Part shown: positions 55,213 to 64,000 of the stretch, one piece after another
Numbering within the stretch: the stretch's first letter is position 1
How the letters are laid out: every line of letters begins with the position of its first letter
Origin: Candidatus Micrarchaeota archaeon CG1_02_47_40
GTDB lineage: Archaea; Micrarchaeota; Micrarchaeia; Anstonellales; CG1-02-47-40
Assembly: GCA_001871475.1 (NCBI GenBank)
Contig: MNVE01000003.1
Coordinates: 37,837 to 101,836, forward strand
Direction: 5' to 3'
DNA: 64,000 bases
Made by a program: the position numbers and the translations under genes
The notes under the pieces: generated by a model
The model's database searches: none
Seen by the model: only the letters and a program-made list of their open reading frames with translations
Told to the model about the DNA's origin: nothing

Positions 55213-56196
55213 ATGACAAGCCAAAAGACCGCAATCTTCGGAGGCACCTTTGACACAGTGCATGAGGGGCACGAGCGCCTTTTTGAAGAGGCGAAAAAAT
55301 TCACCCGTGTGGTAATTGGGCTGACTACCGATTCCTTTGCGAAAAAAAGCAGAAATTACAAGGTGAAGCCTTACGCAAAAAGGAGAAAAACACTTATGCG
55401 GCATTTGAGACGCTTCCATCTTCATGCAAACATCATTCCCCTCCCAAACCGCTTCGGCATAGGCACAAGCATGAAAGACATCCACTCCATTATCGTAAGC
55501 GAAGAAACTGAACCTGTCGCAAAAGAGATAAATGCTATTCGCAGGCGCAAAAAACTTCCCCTTCTCAAAATAATCTGCGTTCCTCTCAAATTCGCTCTTG
55601 ATTACAAAAAACTTTCGGCGGAATACATCTACTTTAGGAAAACCGACAGAAGCGGGCATCGCCTCTCAAAGCTTTCAATTTCCTTAGGTTCAAAAAACCC
55701 CTCAAAGATAAATGGGACTAAAAAAGCCCTTCTGCGGATATTCGGCAAAAACCTTTTTTCCCTCCGCGCATTTTCCCCCTCATCAGGTATTCCTTCTCAA
55801 CCATTTGGGCGCAAAACCATCTCCGGGGCGATAAACAGGGCGAAAAACTCCTACAAAAAGGCAAAAAATGCCGATTTTGGCATAGGACTTGAAAGCGGCT
55901 TATTTTCTCTTGCAGGCAGGCACTGCGACATCCTCTTCTGTGCAGTATATGACGGACAGCACATCACAATAGGAAACAGCATGGGATTTGAAGTGCCGCA
56001 CGGAATAGTAGAAGAGATAAAGGTTGAAAAATCAGAGCTTGGGCACGTGGTTTCCAGAATGGCTGGAGTTAAGGGAATAGGAAAAAAGGGAGGTGCCATA
56101 CACTACCTTTCAGGCGGCTTGCTTTCCCGCGAACAGATGATAGAACAGGCGGTTTTATGCGCATTTATCCCGCGAATTCATCGGGCGCTGCATTAG
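55213..56196 (+). CDS. Archaeal phosphopantetheine adenylyltransferase fused to DUF84 (non-canonical NTPase-like) domain
   Basis: AIFGGTFDTVHEGHERLFEEA (HxGH); C-terminal LGSKNPSKINGTKKAL...GIGLESGLF DUF84-like. Confidence 0.82.
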   Translation: MTSQKTAIFGGTFDTVHEGHERLFEEAKKFTRVVIGLTTDSFAKKSRNYKVKPYAKRRKTLMRHLRRFHLHANIIPLPNRFGIGTSMKDIHSIIVSEETEPVAKEINAIRRRKKLPLLKIICVPLKFALDYKKLSAEYIYFRKTDRSGHRLSKLSISLGSKNPSKINGTKKALLRIFGKNLFSLRAFSPSSGIPSQPFGRKTISGAINRAKNSYKKAKNADFGIGLESGLFSLAGRHCDILFCAVYDGQHITIGNSMGFEVPHGIVEEIKVEKSELGHVVSRMAGVKGIGKKGGAIHYLSGGLLSREQMIEQAVLCAFIPRIHRALH

Positions 56197-57041
56197 GGTT
56201 TCTTTTTGGGGTTTGCTTTCTTTTTTGCGGGAGTTTCTTCCTTCTTTTCAGCGCCGGTTAGCTGGGAGTAAATCTCAACAAGCCCATACACACTTATTCC
56301 GGTAACGGCAGGGTAAAGCACGATTCCGACAGCGATGCCTACCAACGGAATAAGCGAGAGCAACCCACCCGCAAGGCCTATTGTTATACTGATGACTTCA
56401 ATCAAAAGAAACGCACCAAGCACACCCCAAACTTTTCCTTCTGTTTTATCCCATGACAGGTCAATGGCTTCCCTGATACTGCAGTTCTTTTTTACCCAGA
56501 AGAATATTGTTGAAACATAGAACCTTATCATATAATACATCAAAACCGGCACCGAAATGATGGTAAGCACCATAATCGCAATCGGAACAATAATACCTAT
56601 TGCGGTACCAGAATCGAACGCAGAAGGGGCAACAACCATTGCCCCCATCAAAACAATCCACAAAACAAAAGGAACTCCAGTCACAATAATCAGTTTCGGT
56701 CTTTTCAGTGAGAGTATGCAGTAAATAAACTGGGCTATGGAAACTCCGATAAACTTCACTATTGAACCAATGTCAATAGCGTTAGAGGTAATTTCCCTCT
56801 TTTTCAACGCAAACGAAATTAACTTCGCAGAAAAGAACGCACCCAAAACAACCATCACCAAAAGCTCGACAACCAACGCCAGCACAAGCGCCAGATTCGC
56901 CTGCATGCCGACTATCGTTGCACTATACAGCGCAGAAAGCACGAAACTTATTATTCCAAAACCAATTCCCCACATCCAGAACTCCTTGTTATTATACCAC
57001 GCAAAACTCTCCTTCGCAATCTTTCCATAATCAAATCCCAT
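56193..57041 (-). CDS. Multi-TM membrane protein, hypothetical
   Basis: Six or so hydrophobic segments and Lys/Pro-rich tail. Confidence 0.75.
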   Translation of the reverse strand: MGFDYGKIAKESFAWYNNKEFWMWGIGFGIISFVLSALYSATIVGMQANLALVLALVVELLVMVVLGAFFSAKLISFALKKREITSNAIDIGSIVKFIGVSIAQFIYCILSLKRPKLIIVTGVPFVLWIVLMGAMVVAPSAFDSGTAIGIIVPIAIMVLTIISVPVLMYYMIRFYVSTIFFWVKKNCSIREAIDLSWDKTEGKVWGVLGAFLLIEVISITIGLAGGLLSLIPLVGIAVGIVLYPAVTGISVYGLVEIYSQLTGAEKKEETPAKKKANPKKKP

Positions 57042-57106
57042 TCACTCCACCTCATTTTTTCCTTCTCCTTCTTTCCCCAAAATTTTTCCCATCTTTTCCT
57101 TCCCCT

Positions 57107-58183
57107 CTACTCTCCAACCTCCAATATCCTCTCCGCCTTCTTCACCATCTTCTTTTTCCTCTCCTGATGCTTTTTAAGCCAATCGCACACTTTCTCCGCA
57201 ACCATCTCCTTATCCTCCCCGCAAAGCACTTCCCCGCAAAGGCATCTCCTCTCCATTTCCTTCAGCTCCTTGTCCTCAAGGAAATGAAACTTCGCCAATT
57301 CATACACCACGCACTTTCCAATCTCCCCCCCCTTCTTCCTCTGCTCCTCAACAGTCGCCCTTCCCCCTGTAAAAGCCCTCATTATTTTTTTTCGCGCAAT
57401 TTCAGGCGTATCAGATAAAAACAGCACTCCTAAAGGATCTCTTTTGCTCATCTTCTGCTCCCCTGAAAGGCTCTTTGCATACACATGGTAAGTGGAGGAA
57501 GGAAGCACCAACCCCTCTTTTGCCGCAATATCTCTTGTCATTCTGATGTGCGGGTCCTGGTCAGCCCCAACAGGCACAAGCACGTGCTTTTTCCCCCCAA
57601 AATCAGGATGCTGGGGCAGTAAAATATCCCCTGCCTGCGTTAATGCGGAAAAATACAGCCCAATTTCCTTTTCTCCATACAAGGCGCGAAGAGCAGCATC
57701 CGTAACTCTTTTTGAAAACAAATACGCCATATTCATTACGCGCACTTCCTGCGACTGCCTCCATATATACGCATTCTTCTCATCCAAGCCAAGTGCAAGC
57801 ATATCTGCCAAATTAGAAACTGCAAATTTCCCTCCTTCCTCAAGTGTTACCCCATTATCCGCATAAGCCTCCAAATCAGCAATCGCATAAAACACTTTTG
57901 CCCCAAACTCCTTCTGAAAATAAATCATTTCATCCGCAGTCATCTTTGAGCCGAGGTGAAACTCGTTTGAGGGCTTTATGCCGCTCATCACCGCAACTTC
58001 CTGCCCCTTCTCCCTTGCTTCCAGAAACTTGTCCAAATCCCGATGCGCAAATACGATGCCCCTCCCAAAAATTCTTCCTTTATTTTTTATTCTTTTCAAT
58101 ATTCCTTCCTCTATCCTTTTGAGCCCGAACTCCCCAAAAAGCTTCTCATACTCCACAAGCTGGTTTGCCCAAGGGTCAAGCAT
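57107..58183 (-). CDS. trpS: Tryptophan--tRNA ligase (archaeal type)
   Basis: MSGIKPSNEFHLGSKMTADEM, VGADQDPHIRMTRDIA, SGEQKMSKRD. Confidence 0.92.
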   Translation of the reverse strand: MLDPWANQLVEYEKLFGEFGLKRIEEGILKRIKNKGRIFGRGIVFAHRDLDKFLEAREKGQEVAVMSGIKPSNEFHLGSKMTADEMIYFQKEFGAKVFYAIADLEAYADNGVTLEEGGKFAVSNLADMLALGLDEKNAYIWRQSQEVRVMNMAYLFSKRVTDAALRALYGEKEIGLYFSALTQAGDILLPQHPDFGGKKHVLVPVGADQDPHIRMTRDIAAKEGLVLPSSTYHVYAKSLSGEQKMSKRDPLGVLFLSDTPEIARKKIMRAFTGGRATVEEQRKKGGEIGKCVVYELAKFHFLEDKELKEMERRCLCGEVLCGEDKEMVAEKVCDWLKKHQERKKKMVKKAERILEVGE

Positions 58184-58994
58184 CACGATAATCAAACCTC
58201 TTTTTCGGAAAAATACGCATTCCGCCTTCGCCAATTTCCATCGGAATCAATTTGTTTGAGTGCGCACTCCCGCGCATTTTCAGTATCTCAAGCGCCCTTT
58301 TGCGCTCCCCCTCCCGGTAAAGGTTGTAAAGGTAAATATACCCGTCGGCAACGCTTTCTATCTCGTATTTTGTTGAGGGCATTCCCTGCGAGATTTCCGC
58401 CTTTCCCTTGTCCTCGCATGTAATAAGCGTGGTGCAGTTCCATCTCCTTATCTTTGAAACCAAATCAATCATTCCCACCCTTCTCTCATCCTCCTTCTCA
58501 TAAACAAGCGCAAGCGGAACCGCGGAATCAACCACTACCCTTTTCACTCCCATGCTCTTTATGAGATTGAGTATAGTATTCTCCTGCGTGTAAAACTGCT
58601 CAACCTCGTGGTGCGGATAATCAATAAAAACCATCTTTTTCTCCTTTTCCAGCTTTTCCAAATCCCATCCCAGCGAGCGCATGTTCTCGCACATGGGCCG
58701 CTTCTCCTCATCAATTGAAATGAAAAGCCCGAGTTCATCGTATTTTAGCATTCCGTTTATTATGAATTGCATTGAAGAAACGGTCTTGCCGCTCCCGTTT
58801 GGGCCTGCTATGACTATTACGCTGTTTTTTACAAAACCCCCGCCAAGCGCTTCATCCAGCCCGTCTATGCCGCTTTTTACCCTCTCCCCCCTTTTGGGTG
58901 CTGCCGCTTCGGATGTGCGCAAAGCCGCCTTCCTCTTCTCCTTAATCTTTTCAAGCTCAGAAAGAAAATCAATTTCACTCTTTTTTTCCGCCAT
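58176..58994 (-). CDS. KaiC/RadA-like ATPase
   Basis: GIDGLDEALGGGFVKNSVIVIAGPNGSGKTVSSMQFI; VVVDSAVPLALVYE. Confidence 0.88.
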   Translation of the reverse strand: MAEKKSEIDFLSELEKIKEKRKAALRTSEAAAPKRGERVKSGIDGLDEALGGGFVKNSVIVIAGPNGSGKTVSSMQFIINGMLKYDELGLFISIDEEKRPMCENMRSLGWDLEKLEKEKKMVFIDYPHHEVEQFYTQENTILNLIKSMGVKRVVVDSAVPLALVYEKEDERRVGMIDLVSKIRRWNCTTLITCEDKGKAEISQGMPSTKYEIESVADGYIYLYNLYREGERKRALEILKMRGSAHSNKLIPMEIGEGGMRIFPKKRFDYRDA

Positions 58995-59502
58995 CTTCCT
59001 CCCCCTTTTTCCGTGCAAGCAGCATTCTTCCCAACTCCTCCTTTTTCAGCAATTTCCGTTCATACGCCTTCAGCTCTTCAGGGCTTACCGTTTTCTTTAT
59101 TGCTTCTTCGGCATACTCGTTTGCAATCGTCGCCACGTTGAGGAGCATTGTCTGCGCCTCCCCAACATTCAATTTTATCTCATTGGGCTTTAGTATCTCA
59201 ACCCCGATGGGCAGGTATTTCGCGCAAAGCATTGCCAATGAATTGAAATCCCTGAAAACCATCTTCACTTCGGCAGAGGTAAAGAAGCTTCCCGCCTCCT
59301 CGTCCTTCTGCGTCTGTTCTATCTTTCCGTATGCGTGCAAAACCCCATGCTCCGTAACCAGCCTTCCGATAAACCCGACCATGATGTTCCTTAGTGCATC
59401 CTGCGAGCCGCCGTGTATATCATAATAAAGCAGCGCCTGCACCCCGCCCTCGCGCAGCGCCCTTTTTGCAATCTCTTCACCAATTCTTTCCTGCTCGTCC
59501 AT
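58975..59502 (-). CDS. Hypothetical protein upstream of the KaiC-like gene
   Basis: Intact ORF overlapping the KaiC-like gene by 20 nt. Confidence 0.65.
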   Translation of the reverse strand: MDEQERIGEEIAKRALREGGVQALLYYDIHGGSQDALRNIMVGFIGRLVTEHGVLHAYGKIEQTQKDEEAGSFFTSAEVKMVFRDFNSLAMLCAKYLPIGVEILKPNEIKLNVGEAQTMLLNVATIANEYAEEAIKKTVSPEELKAYERKLLKKEELGRMLLARKKGEEDGGKKE

Positions 59503-59526
59503 TCAAATCAACCTCTTTCAGTGCAG

Positions 59527-60588
59527 TCAATAAACAATCTTATGCAGTTTCTTCTCCTTTGCCGCCAATTTTATTTCGCGCGCAATCCTTCTTCCCATGC
59601 TCATTTCTTCCTTGTAAGCATACACGCTGTAAGGCGAGCCGCGCGGGTAAAGGTTTGTTCCTGCAACGATGCGCGATGATATTTCAAAAGCGTAAAACTG
59701 CAAATTCTCGTCGCACACGGTTTCAATGCAGAAAGGGCCGGGTATCCCTCCGAACATCCTCTCCGCCGCCTCCACCACATTCTTTCCTATCTCCAGAATT
59801 TCCCCAAGCAGGCTTTCGCGCAGAACTATCGGTTCGTTTCCAACTACGGTAAAAGAGGGCTGTATGCTCATGCCTGCGGAAAGGGGGCGGTAAATCTCAT
59901 CAACATTGCTCTCATACCTCCTGTCCACGCCCATAAGCTCAACGCTCCCCTCGCTTGCACGGTATCCCTCTTTTGAAATCGGGCTGTAAAAGTAATGGGG
60001 GTAAATCCGTATTCCCGCCAGATACTCCTGCACCATAACCCCTTCCCTGTCCTTTACCTTCCTCTCAAATTCCTCATAAGAATTCACCGCCATATACCCC
60101 CTGCCTCCCTTTGCACCTGGAAATTTCACTATACAGGGCCTGTCAATCTCCTCCGGTTTTATTATTTTTGGAAGCTGGAGCTTTGCCTCTTTCATCCATT
60201 CAAACATCTTCTGTCTGTCCCGCTCCCATAGAAGGGAATTTCTGTTTCCCACTATCGGCACCTTTATCTCCATGAGCGCGTTCCCGCTGTACTCCACAAG
60301 CGAGCCGTGAGGCACTAAAATCGCATTCTTTTTAAGCAGCTCCTCATCCACTCCTCCTGCAAACGCCTCTTTGGGGTCATCCACCAGAAGGTATTCGTCA
60401 GGAGCTGCCTGCGAAAACGAATCATACACTTTCTTCCTTTCGGGCGTGCAGATTCCGATTGTTTTTATTCCCTCCGCGCGCGCGCCGTGGAAAAGCTGGA
60501 GCGCGCAATGCGAGCATAGCGTGGCTATTTTTATCTTCTTTGAATCGTATCCCTTAACGATTTCGTTTATTTTTTCCTTTGTAATCAT
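59527..60588 (-). CDS. purP: PurP (formate-dependent IMP biosynthesis ligase)
   Basis: TLCSHCALQLFHGARAEGIKTIGIC, VPHGSLVEY, VKFPGAKGGRGYMAV, EIKLAAKEKKLHKIVY. Confidence 0.9.
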   Translation of the reverse strand: MITKEKINEIVKGYDSKKIKIATLCSHCALQLFHGARAEGIKTIGICTPERKKVYDSFSQAAPDEYLLVDDPKEAFAGGVDEELLKKNAILVPHGSLVEYSGNALMEIKVPIVGNRNSLLWERDRQKMFEWMKEAKLQLPKIIKPEEIDRPCIVKFPGAKGGRGYMAVNSYEEFERKVKDREGVMVQEYLAGIRIYPHYFYSPISKEGYRASEGSVELMGVDRRYESNVDEIYRPLSAGMSIQPSFTVVGNEPIVLRESLLGEILEIGKNVVEAAERMFGGIPGPFCIETVCDENLQFYAFEISSRIVAGTNLYPRGSPYSVYAYKEEMSMGRRIAREIKLAAKEKKLHKIVY

Positions 60589-60592
60589 AGAA

Positions 60593-61756
60593 TCACGTTA
60601 CTATCTCATCCATTCTCCCTTCTTTCTTTGCCTTTTTCACTTCCATCGCAATCCTTCTGCCTACGCTTATGCTTTCCCCGAAGAGGTATCCAGTATAAGG
60701 AGTAAATCTAACTCCGGGTGAGCCGGGCACCCTAAAGGATACGTCAAATATTACAATTTCTTCTGAATTCTCCTTAGGCACAACTGCTCCCTGCAATGCA
60801 AACGGCCCAATCAATCCCGGAGAATAATGCTTCCCGCACGCTTTCACGAATTTTTTCCCCTCCTCAAACACTTTTTCAAGAAGGCTTTCCCTTATGGTGC
60901 AGGCAACATGCCCGACTTCAACATTGCTAACTTGCACTCCCGCGCCCGCCCTTCCCGCTCCAATCTCCTCCTGCTGAATGGCAGGCAATCTTAAAATCCC
61001 ATCCAAATTCGTCTGCCTTCTCATGTCCGTTCCGAGCAGTTCCAGCCTCTTCTCAAGAGGCGAATAGAAAAAATTGAAATTGTAATGCGCTCCCAAAACA
61101 ACCTCCTCAATAAGCGCGTTTTCAATTCCCTCTTTTGTGGCAATTCCTTCTGCAATCTTCGTCTGCGCATTGTGTCTATACTCTATCTCATTTGAAGCAA
61201 AGAAGAATGCCCTCTCATAAGTCCTTTTTGCCTGCGGTGCCTTCACAATTGCCAATCTATCAATCTCGCCCGCATTCTTAAACTTCTTCGGCACGGCAAT
61301 TCCCGCCTCTTTGAGCAGCCAGTCCTGATTTTTAGGTGTATTTCTCTCTTCCGCCTTCAGCAAATGCCTATTGCCGAAAATCGGCACCTCAAATTCATTT
61401 TCAATCGCATCATAACCAACATATACGGAAAATGAGCGGTGCGGCACAAAAATTGCCTGCCTTTTCTGCAGAAGTTTTACCGTTTCCGTTTTTACAATCT
61501 CCTTAAAATCCCCAAACACCATTGCCTCATCCACTACCCCTATCTCTCCTTTTCCCTCTTTTCTTGTTTTGTAATATTCCGCATAAACTCTTTCCCTTCC
61601 CTTCTTGCACAATACAAGTGTGGAAAACCCTTCCCTCTTTGCTCCCTCGCAGATGTCAAGCGCGGAATGAGAGCCCAAAGTAGAAATTATCGGCTTCTTG
61701 TAAGAATCGGCGAGTTTTCGCATCTTTTCCAGTTCAAACATACCTGTATTTTCCAA
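60593..61756 (-). CDS. PurP paralog
   Basis: STLGSHSALDICEGAKREGFSTLVLC, VPHRSFSVYVGYDAIENEFEVPIFGNR, LLGTDMRRQTNLDGILRLPA. Confidence 0.88.
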   Translation of the reverse strand: MENTGMFELEKMRKLADSYKKPIISTLGSHSALDICEGAKREGFSTLVLCKKGRERVYAEYYKTRKEGKGEIGVVDEAMVFGDFKEIVKTETVKLLQKRQAIFVPHRSFSVYVGYDAIENEFEVPIFGNRHLLKAEERNTPKNQDWLLKEAGIAVPKKFKNAGEIDRLAIVKAPQAKRTYERAFFFASNEIEYRHNAQTKIAEGIATKEGIENALIEEVVLGAHYNFNFFYSPLEKRLELLGTDMRRQTNLDGILRLPAIQQEEIGAGRAGAGVQVSNVEVGHVACTIRESLLEKVFEEGKKFVKACGKHYSPGLIGPFALQGAVVPKENSEEIVIFDVSFRVPGSPGVRFTPYTGYLFGESISVGRRIAMEVKKAKKEGRMDEIVT

Positions 61757-61792
61757 AAAACCTTTATAATAACTATCCCCTCAAATTTCCAT

Positions 61793-62749
61793 ATGCCGTT
61801 CTCTCCAAAGAAGTTCATAGACTCCGCAGTTCTACATATTCGCACCACCGTAGGGAAGGAAAAAGCGATAATAGCGGTGTCCGGCGGGGTGGATAGCATG
61901 GCAGCCGCTGCCATAGCGCATCTGGCGATTCCAAAACAGCTGACTTGCGTATTCGTTGATACCGGCTTGATGAGAAAAAACGAAGCAAAGACGGTAAGCG
62001 CCGCCGCAGAGAAGGTAGGCATCAGCCTGAAGGTAATTGACGCTTCAGATACTTTCTTCTCCTCTCTTGCGGGAATAACCGACCCTGAAGAGAAGAGAAA
62101 AGCAATAGGCAGGCTTTTCATAGAAACATTTGAGAAAGCAGCAAAAAAGGAAGGAGTTTCCTTCCTCATACAAGGGACGATTGCACCCGACTGGATAGAA
62201 TCCGGCGGAGGAAGCCGCGACAAAATAAAATCCCATCACAATGTAGGGGGCTTGCCTGAAAAAATGCACCTGAAATTATGCGAGCCAATGCGGGATTTGT
62301 ACAAGCATGAGGTGCGCATGGTTGCCCGCGAGCTTGACCTGCCGGAGGAAATTTCAGAAAGGCAGCCCTTTCCCGGTCCCGGGTTGGCTGTGCGCATAGT
62401 GGGCGAGATTACAAGGAAAAAGGCAGAGATAGTAAGAGGAGCATGCGCCATTGCAGAAGAAGAGATAGAAAAAGCCGCAAAAGAGGGAAAGATAGAAAAG
62501 CCCTGGCAGTATTTTGCCGCCCTTCTCCCGACAAAAACCGTCGGGGTGAGGGGGGACGAGCGCGCTTACCAGTATATCGTGGTTGTAAGAGCTGTGCGCT
62601 CGCTGGACGGGATGACAGTCAATTTCTCGCACCTTCCGCCTGAATTACTGCAGAAAATCTCAACAAGAATTACGAATGAGATAAGGGAAGTTGGAAGAGT
62701 GCTTTACGATATTACTAATAAGCCGCCTGCAACTGTGGAGATGGAATAG
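61793..62749 (+). CDS. guaAB: GMP synthase (glutamine-hydrolysing) subunit B
   Basis: AIIAVSGGVDSMAAAAIAH, FPGPGLAVRIVGE, MTVNFSHLPPELLQKISTRITNEI. Confidence 0.95.
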   Translation: MPFSPKKFIDSAVLHIRTTVGKEKAIIAVSGGVDSMAAAAIAHLAIPKQLTCVFVDTGLMRKNEAKTVSAAAEKVGISLKVIDASDTFFSSLAGITDPEEKRKAIGRLFIETFEKAAKKEGVSFLIQGTIAPDWIESGGGSRDKIKSHHNVGGLPEKMHLKLCEPMRDLYKHEVRMVARELDLPEEISERQPFPGPGLAVRIVGEITRKKAEIVRGACAIAEEEIEKAAKEGKIEKPWQYFAALLPTKTVGVRGDERAYQYIVVVRAVRSLDGMTVNFSHLPPELLQKISTRITNEIREVGRVLYDITNKPPATVEME

Positions 62750-62750
62750 T

Positions 62751-63743
62751 TTAGTAATACTCTCCCTTCATCCTTCCCAGCACCAGCACCGCCGCCACAC
62801 TCGTTATCCCGCTGAAGCAGAACGCCGCCGCAGCGCCAAAAGACTGCCAAAGCACACCTGCAATGAGGCTTGCACCAAAAGCCATCAAACCCGAAATTCC
62901 CTGATAATTCCCAAACAGCGTTACTCTTCTTCCGCCGCTTGCAATCTCGCTGCCAAGCGCCCTCTGCACCGTTTCAAAGCCTGCAGTCGCAACCCCGTAT
63001 AAAGAGAGCAGTATCACAAGCTGCCAAACTTCATTCGCAAACCCAAATCCCACAAACGCAATCCCAAACAAAATATATGCAAACACAAGCGCCTTCCTGC
63101 TTCCGTGCATATCCGCAAACTCCCCGAAAGGGATGCTAAACGCGGCATACATCAAATTGAAGAGAAGATACGCAAGCGGAATCATTCCAATCCCGACTCC
63201 AAGCTCGTTTGCGCGTATGAGCACGAAAGCGAATGAAAAATTCCCAAGCGCGAATATCGAGGCAGCAAGGATGAAAAGTCGCGAATTCTTTTTTTCTTTC
63301 ATTTCACTCTTTTCCCAAGCGCCCTTACGCTCTGCATTCTCCCTCTTCCGTATCTCTACCTCAACTCCCTTCCCCTGCTTCTCTTTCACGAAAAAGAAAA
63401 TTATCACAAGAGAAAGCATTGCGGGAATCACGGACACGAGGAAAACATCCTGAAAGCCAAAGAGGAAATAATTAATGAGTATAAACGCCAAAAGCGGCCC
63501 CAAAACCGCGCCTGCCGTGTCCATCATCCGATGAAACCCGAATGCCTCCCCTCTTATCTTTTCACTTGTCGAATCTGCAATCAGCCCGTCGCGGGGCGGA
63601 CCGCGCATCCCTTTGCCAGCCCTGTCAAGAAATCTCAAAAAAAGCAGCATCTGGGCGGAATTCGCAAACGCAAAAAACGGCTTGGTTGCCGTTGAAAGGG
63701 AATAGCCAAGAAGCATTAACGGCTTTTTTCTTAAATCAGGTGC
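62751..63743 (-). pseudogene. MFS transporter, N-terminally truncated by IS insertion
   Basis: Reads upstream of ATG as WFSLAPDLRKKPLMLLGYSLSTATKPFFAFA then in-frame TAG in IS end; N-terminal TMs absent. Confidence 0.7.
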
Positions 63744-64000
63744 GAGTGAAAACCAGCCCGCGCAAGCGGGCTATCCCGCCTTCAGGCGGGGGATGAAACG
63801 CGCACATTCTTTTTCTTTCAATGCAATTCCATATCCAGCGGCGGCGCGGGGCGCTTTCGCGCCCCCATAACACCATATCCGCCGCTGGAGACGAGACAAT
63901 GTCTAGCACAAGCTTTGTGAATGGAAACCACAGCGTAGGTATAAATGCCTTTCACCTGCAGTGGTGCCCCAAATACAGGAAGGAAATCCTGAATGGCTCC
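63744..64000. mobile_element. IS200/IS605-type element, left portion (runs off window; boundary approximate)
   Basis: Subterminal hairpins AGCCCGCGCAAGCGGGCT and CCCGCCTTCAGGCGGG, larger CCAGCGGCGG...CCGCCGCTGG structure, followed by TnpA start. Confidence 0.75.
63899..64000 (+). CDS. tnpA: IS200-type Y1 transposase TnpA, N-terminal fragment
   Basis: MSSTSFVNGNHSVGINAFHLQWCPKYRKEILNGS; typical HxxWCPKYR start of IS200-type TnpA. Confidence 0.82.
   Translation, partial: MSSTSFVNGNHSVGINAFHLQWCPKYRKEILNGS

Overview
The window is a dense archaeal chromosome segment, probably from a DPANN-type lineage (lineage is inference). It carries archaeal aRF1, NMD3-like protein, TruD, topoisomerase IA, FtsZ, archaeal DnaG, Hjc, TrpRS, PurP x2, GuaAB, 7S SRP RNA and an aro/trp block. 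Main unusual observations: (1) five of the six tRNA genes I find (Gly-CCC, Gly-UCC, Gly-GCC, His-GUG, Ser-GCU) are interrupted inside the T-loop. Three of them fit one bulge-helix-bulge scheme exactly (GGT TC|N ... GCCY AA|AAAT, position 56/57). Only tRNA-Phe has an ordinary 37/38 intron. (2) A 512-aa LAGLIDADG intein with an embedded helix-turn-helix sits directly behind the catalytic GGQ of aRF1. (3) Palindromic insertion elements have arms that match their own target: two follow tRNA-Gly genes and two sit in frame inside trpE. (4) An AroE-AroK fusion carries three tandem P-loop segments, two of them decayed. (5) A five-gene operon is built around a VirB4/HerA-like ATPase and large membrane proteins. 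(6) A Type III R-M operon has a gamma-glutamylcyclotransferase-like gene between mod and res. (7) An IS200-type element interrupts an MFS gene at the right edge. All calls come from reading the sequence; no searches were run.
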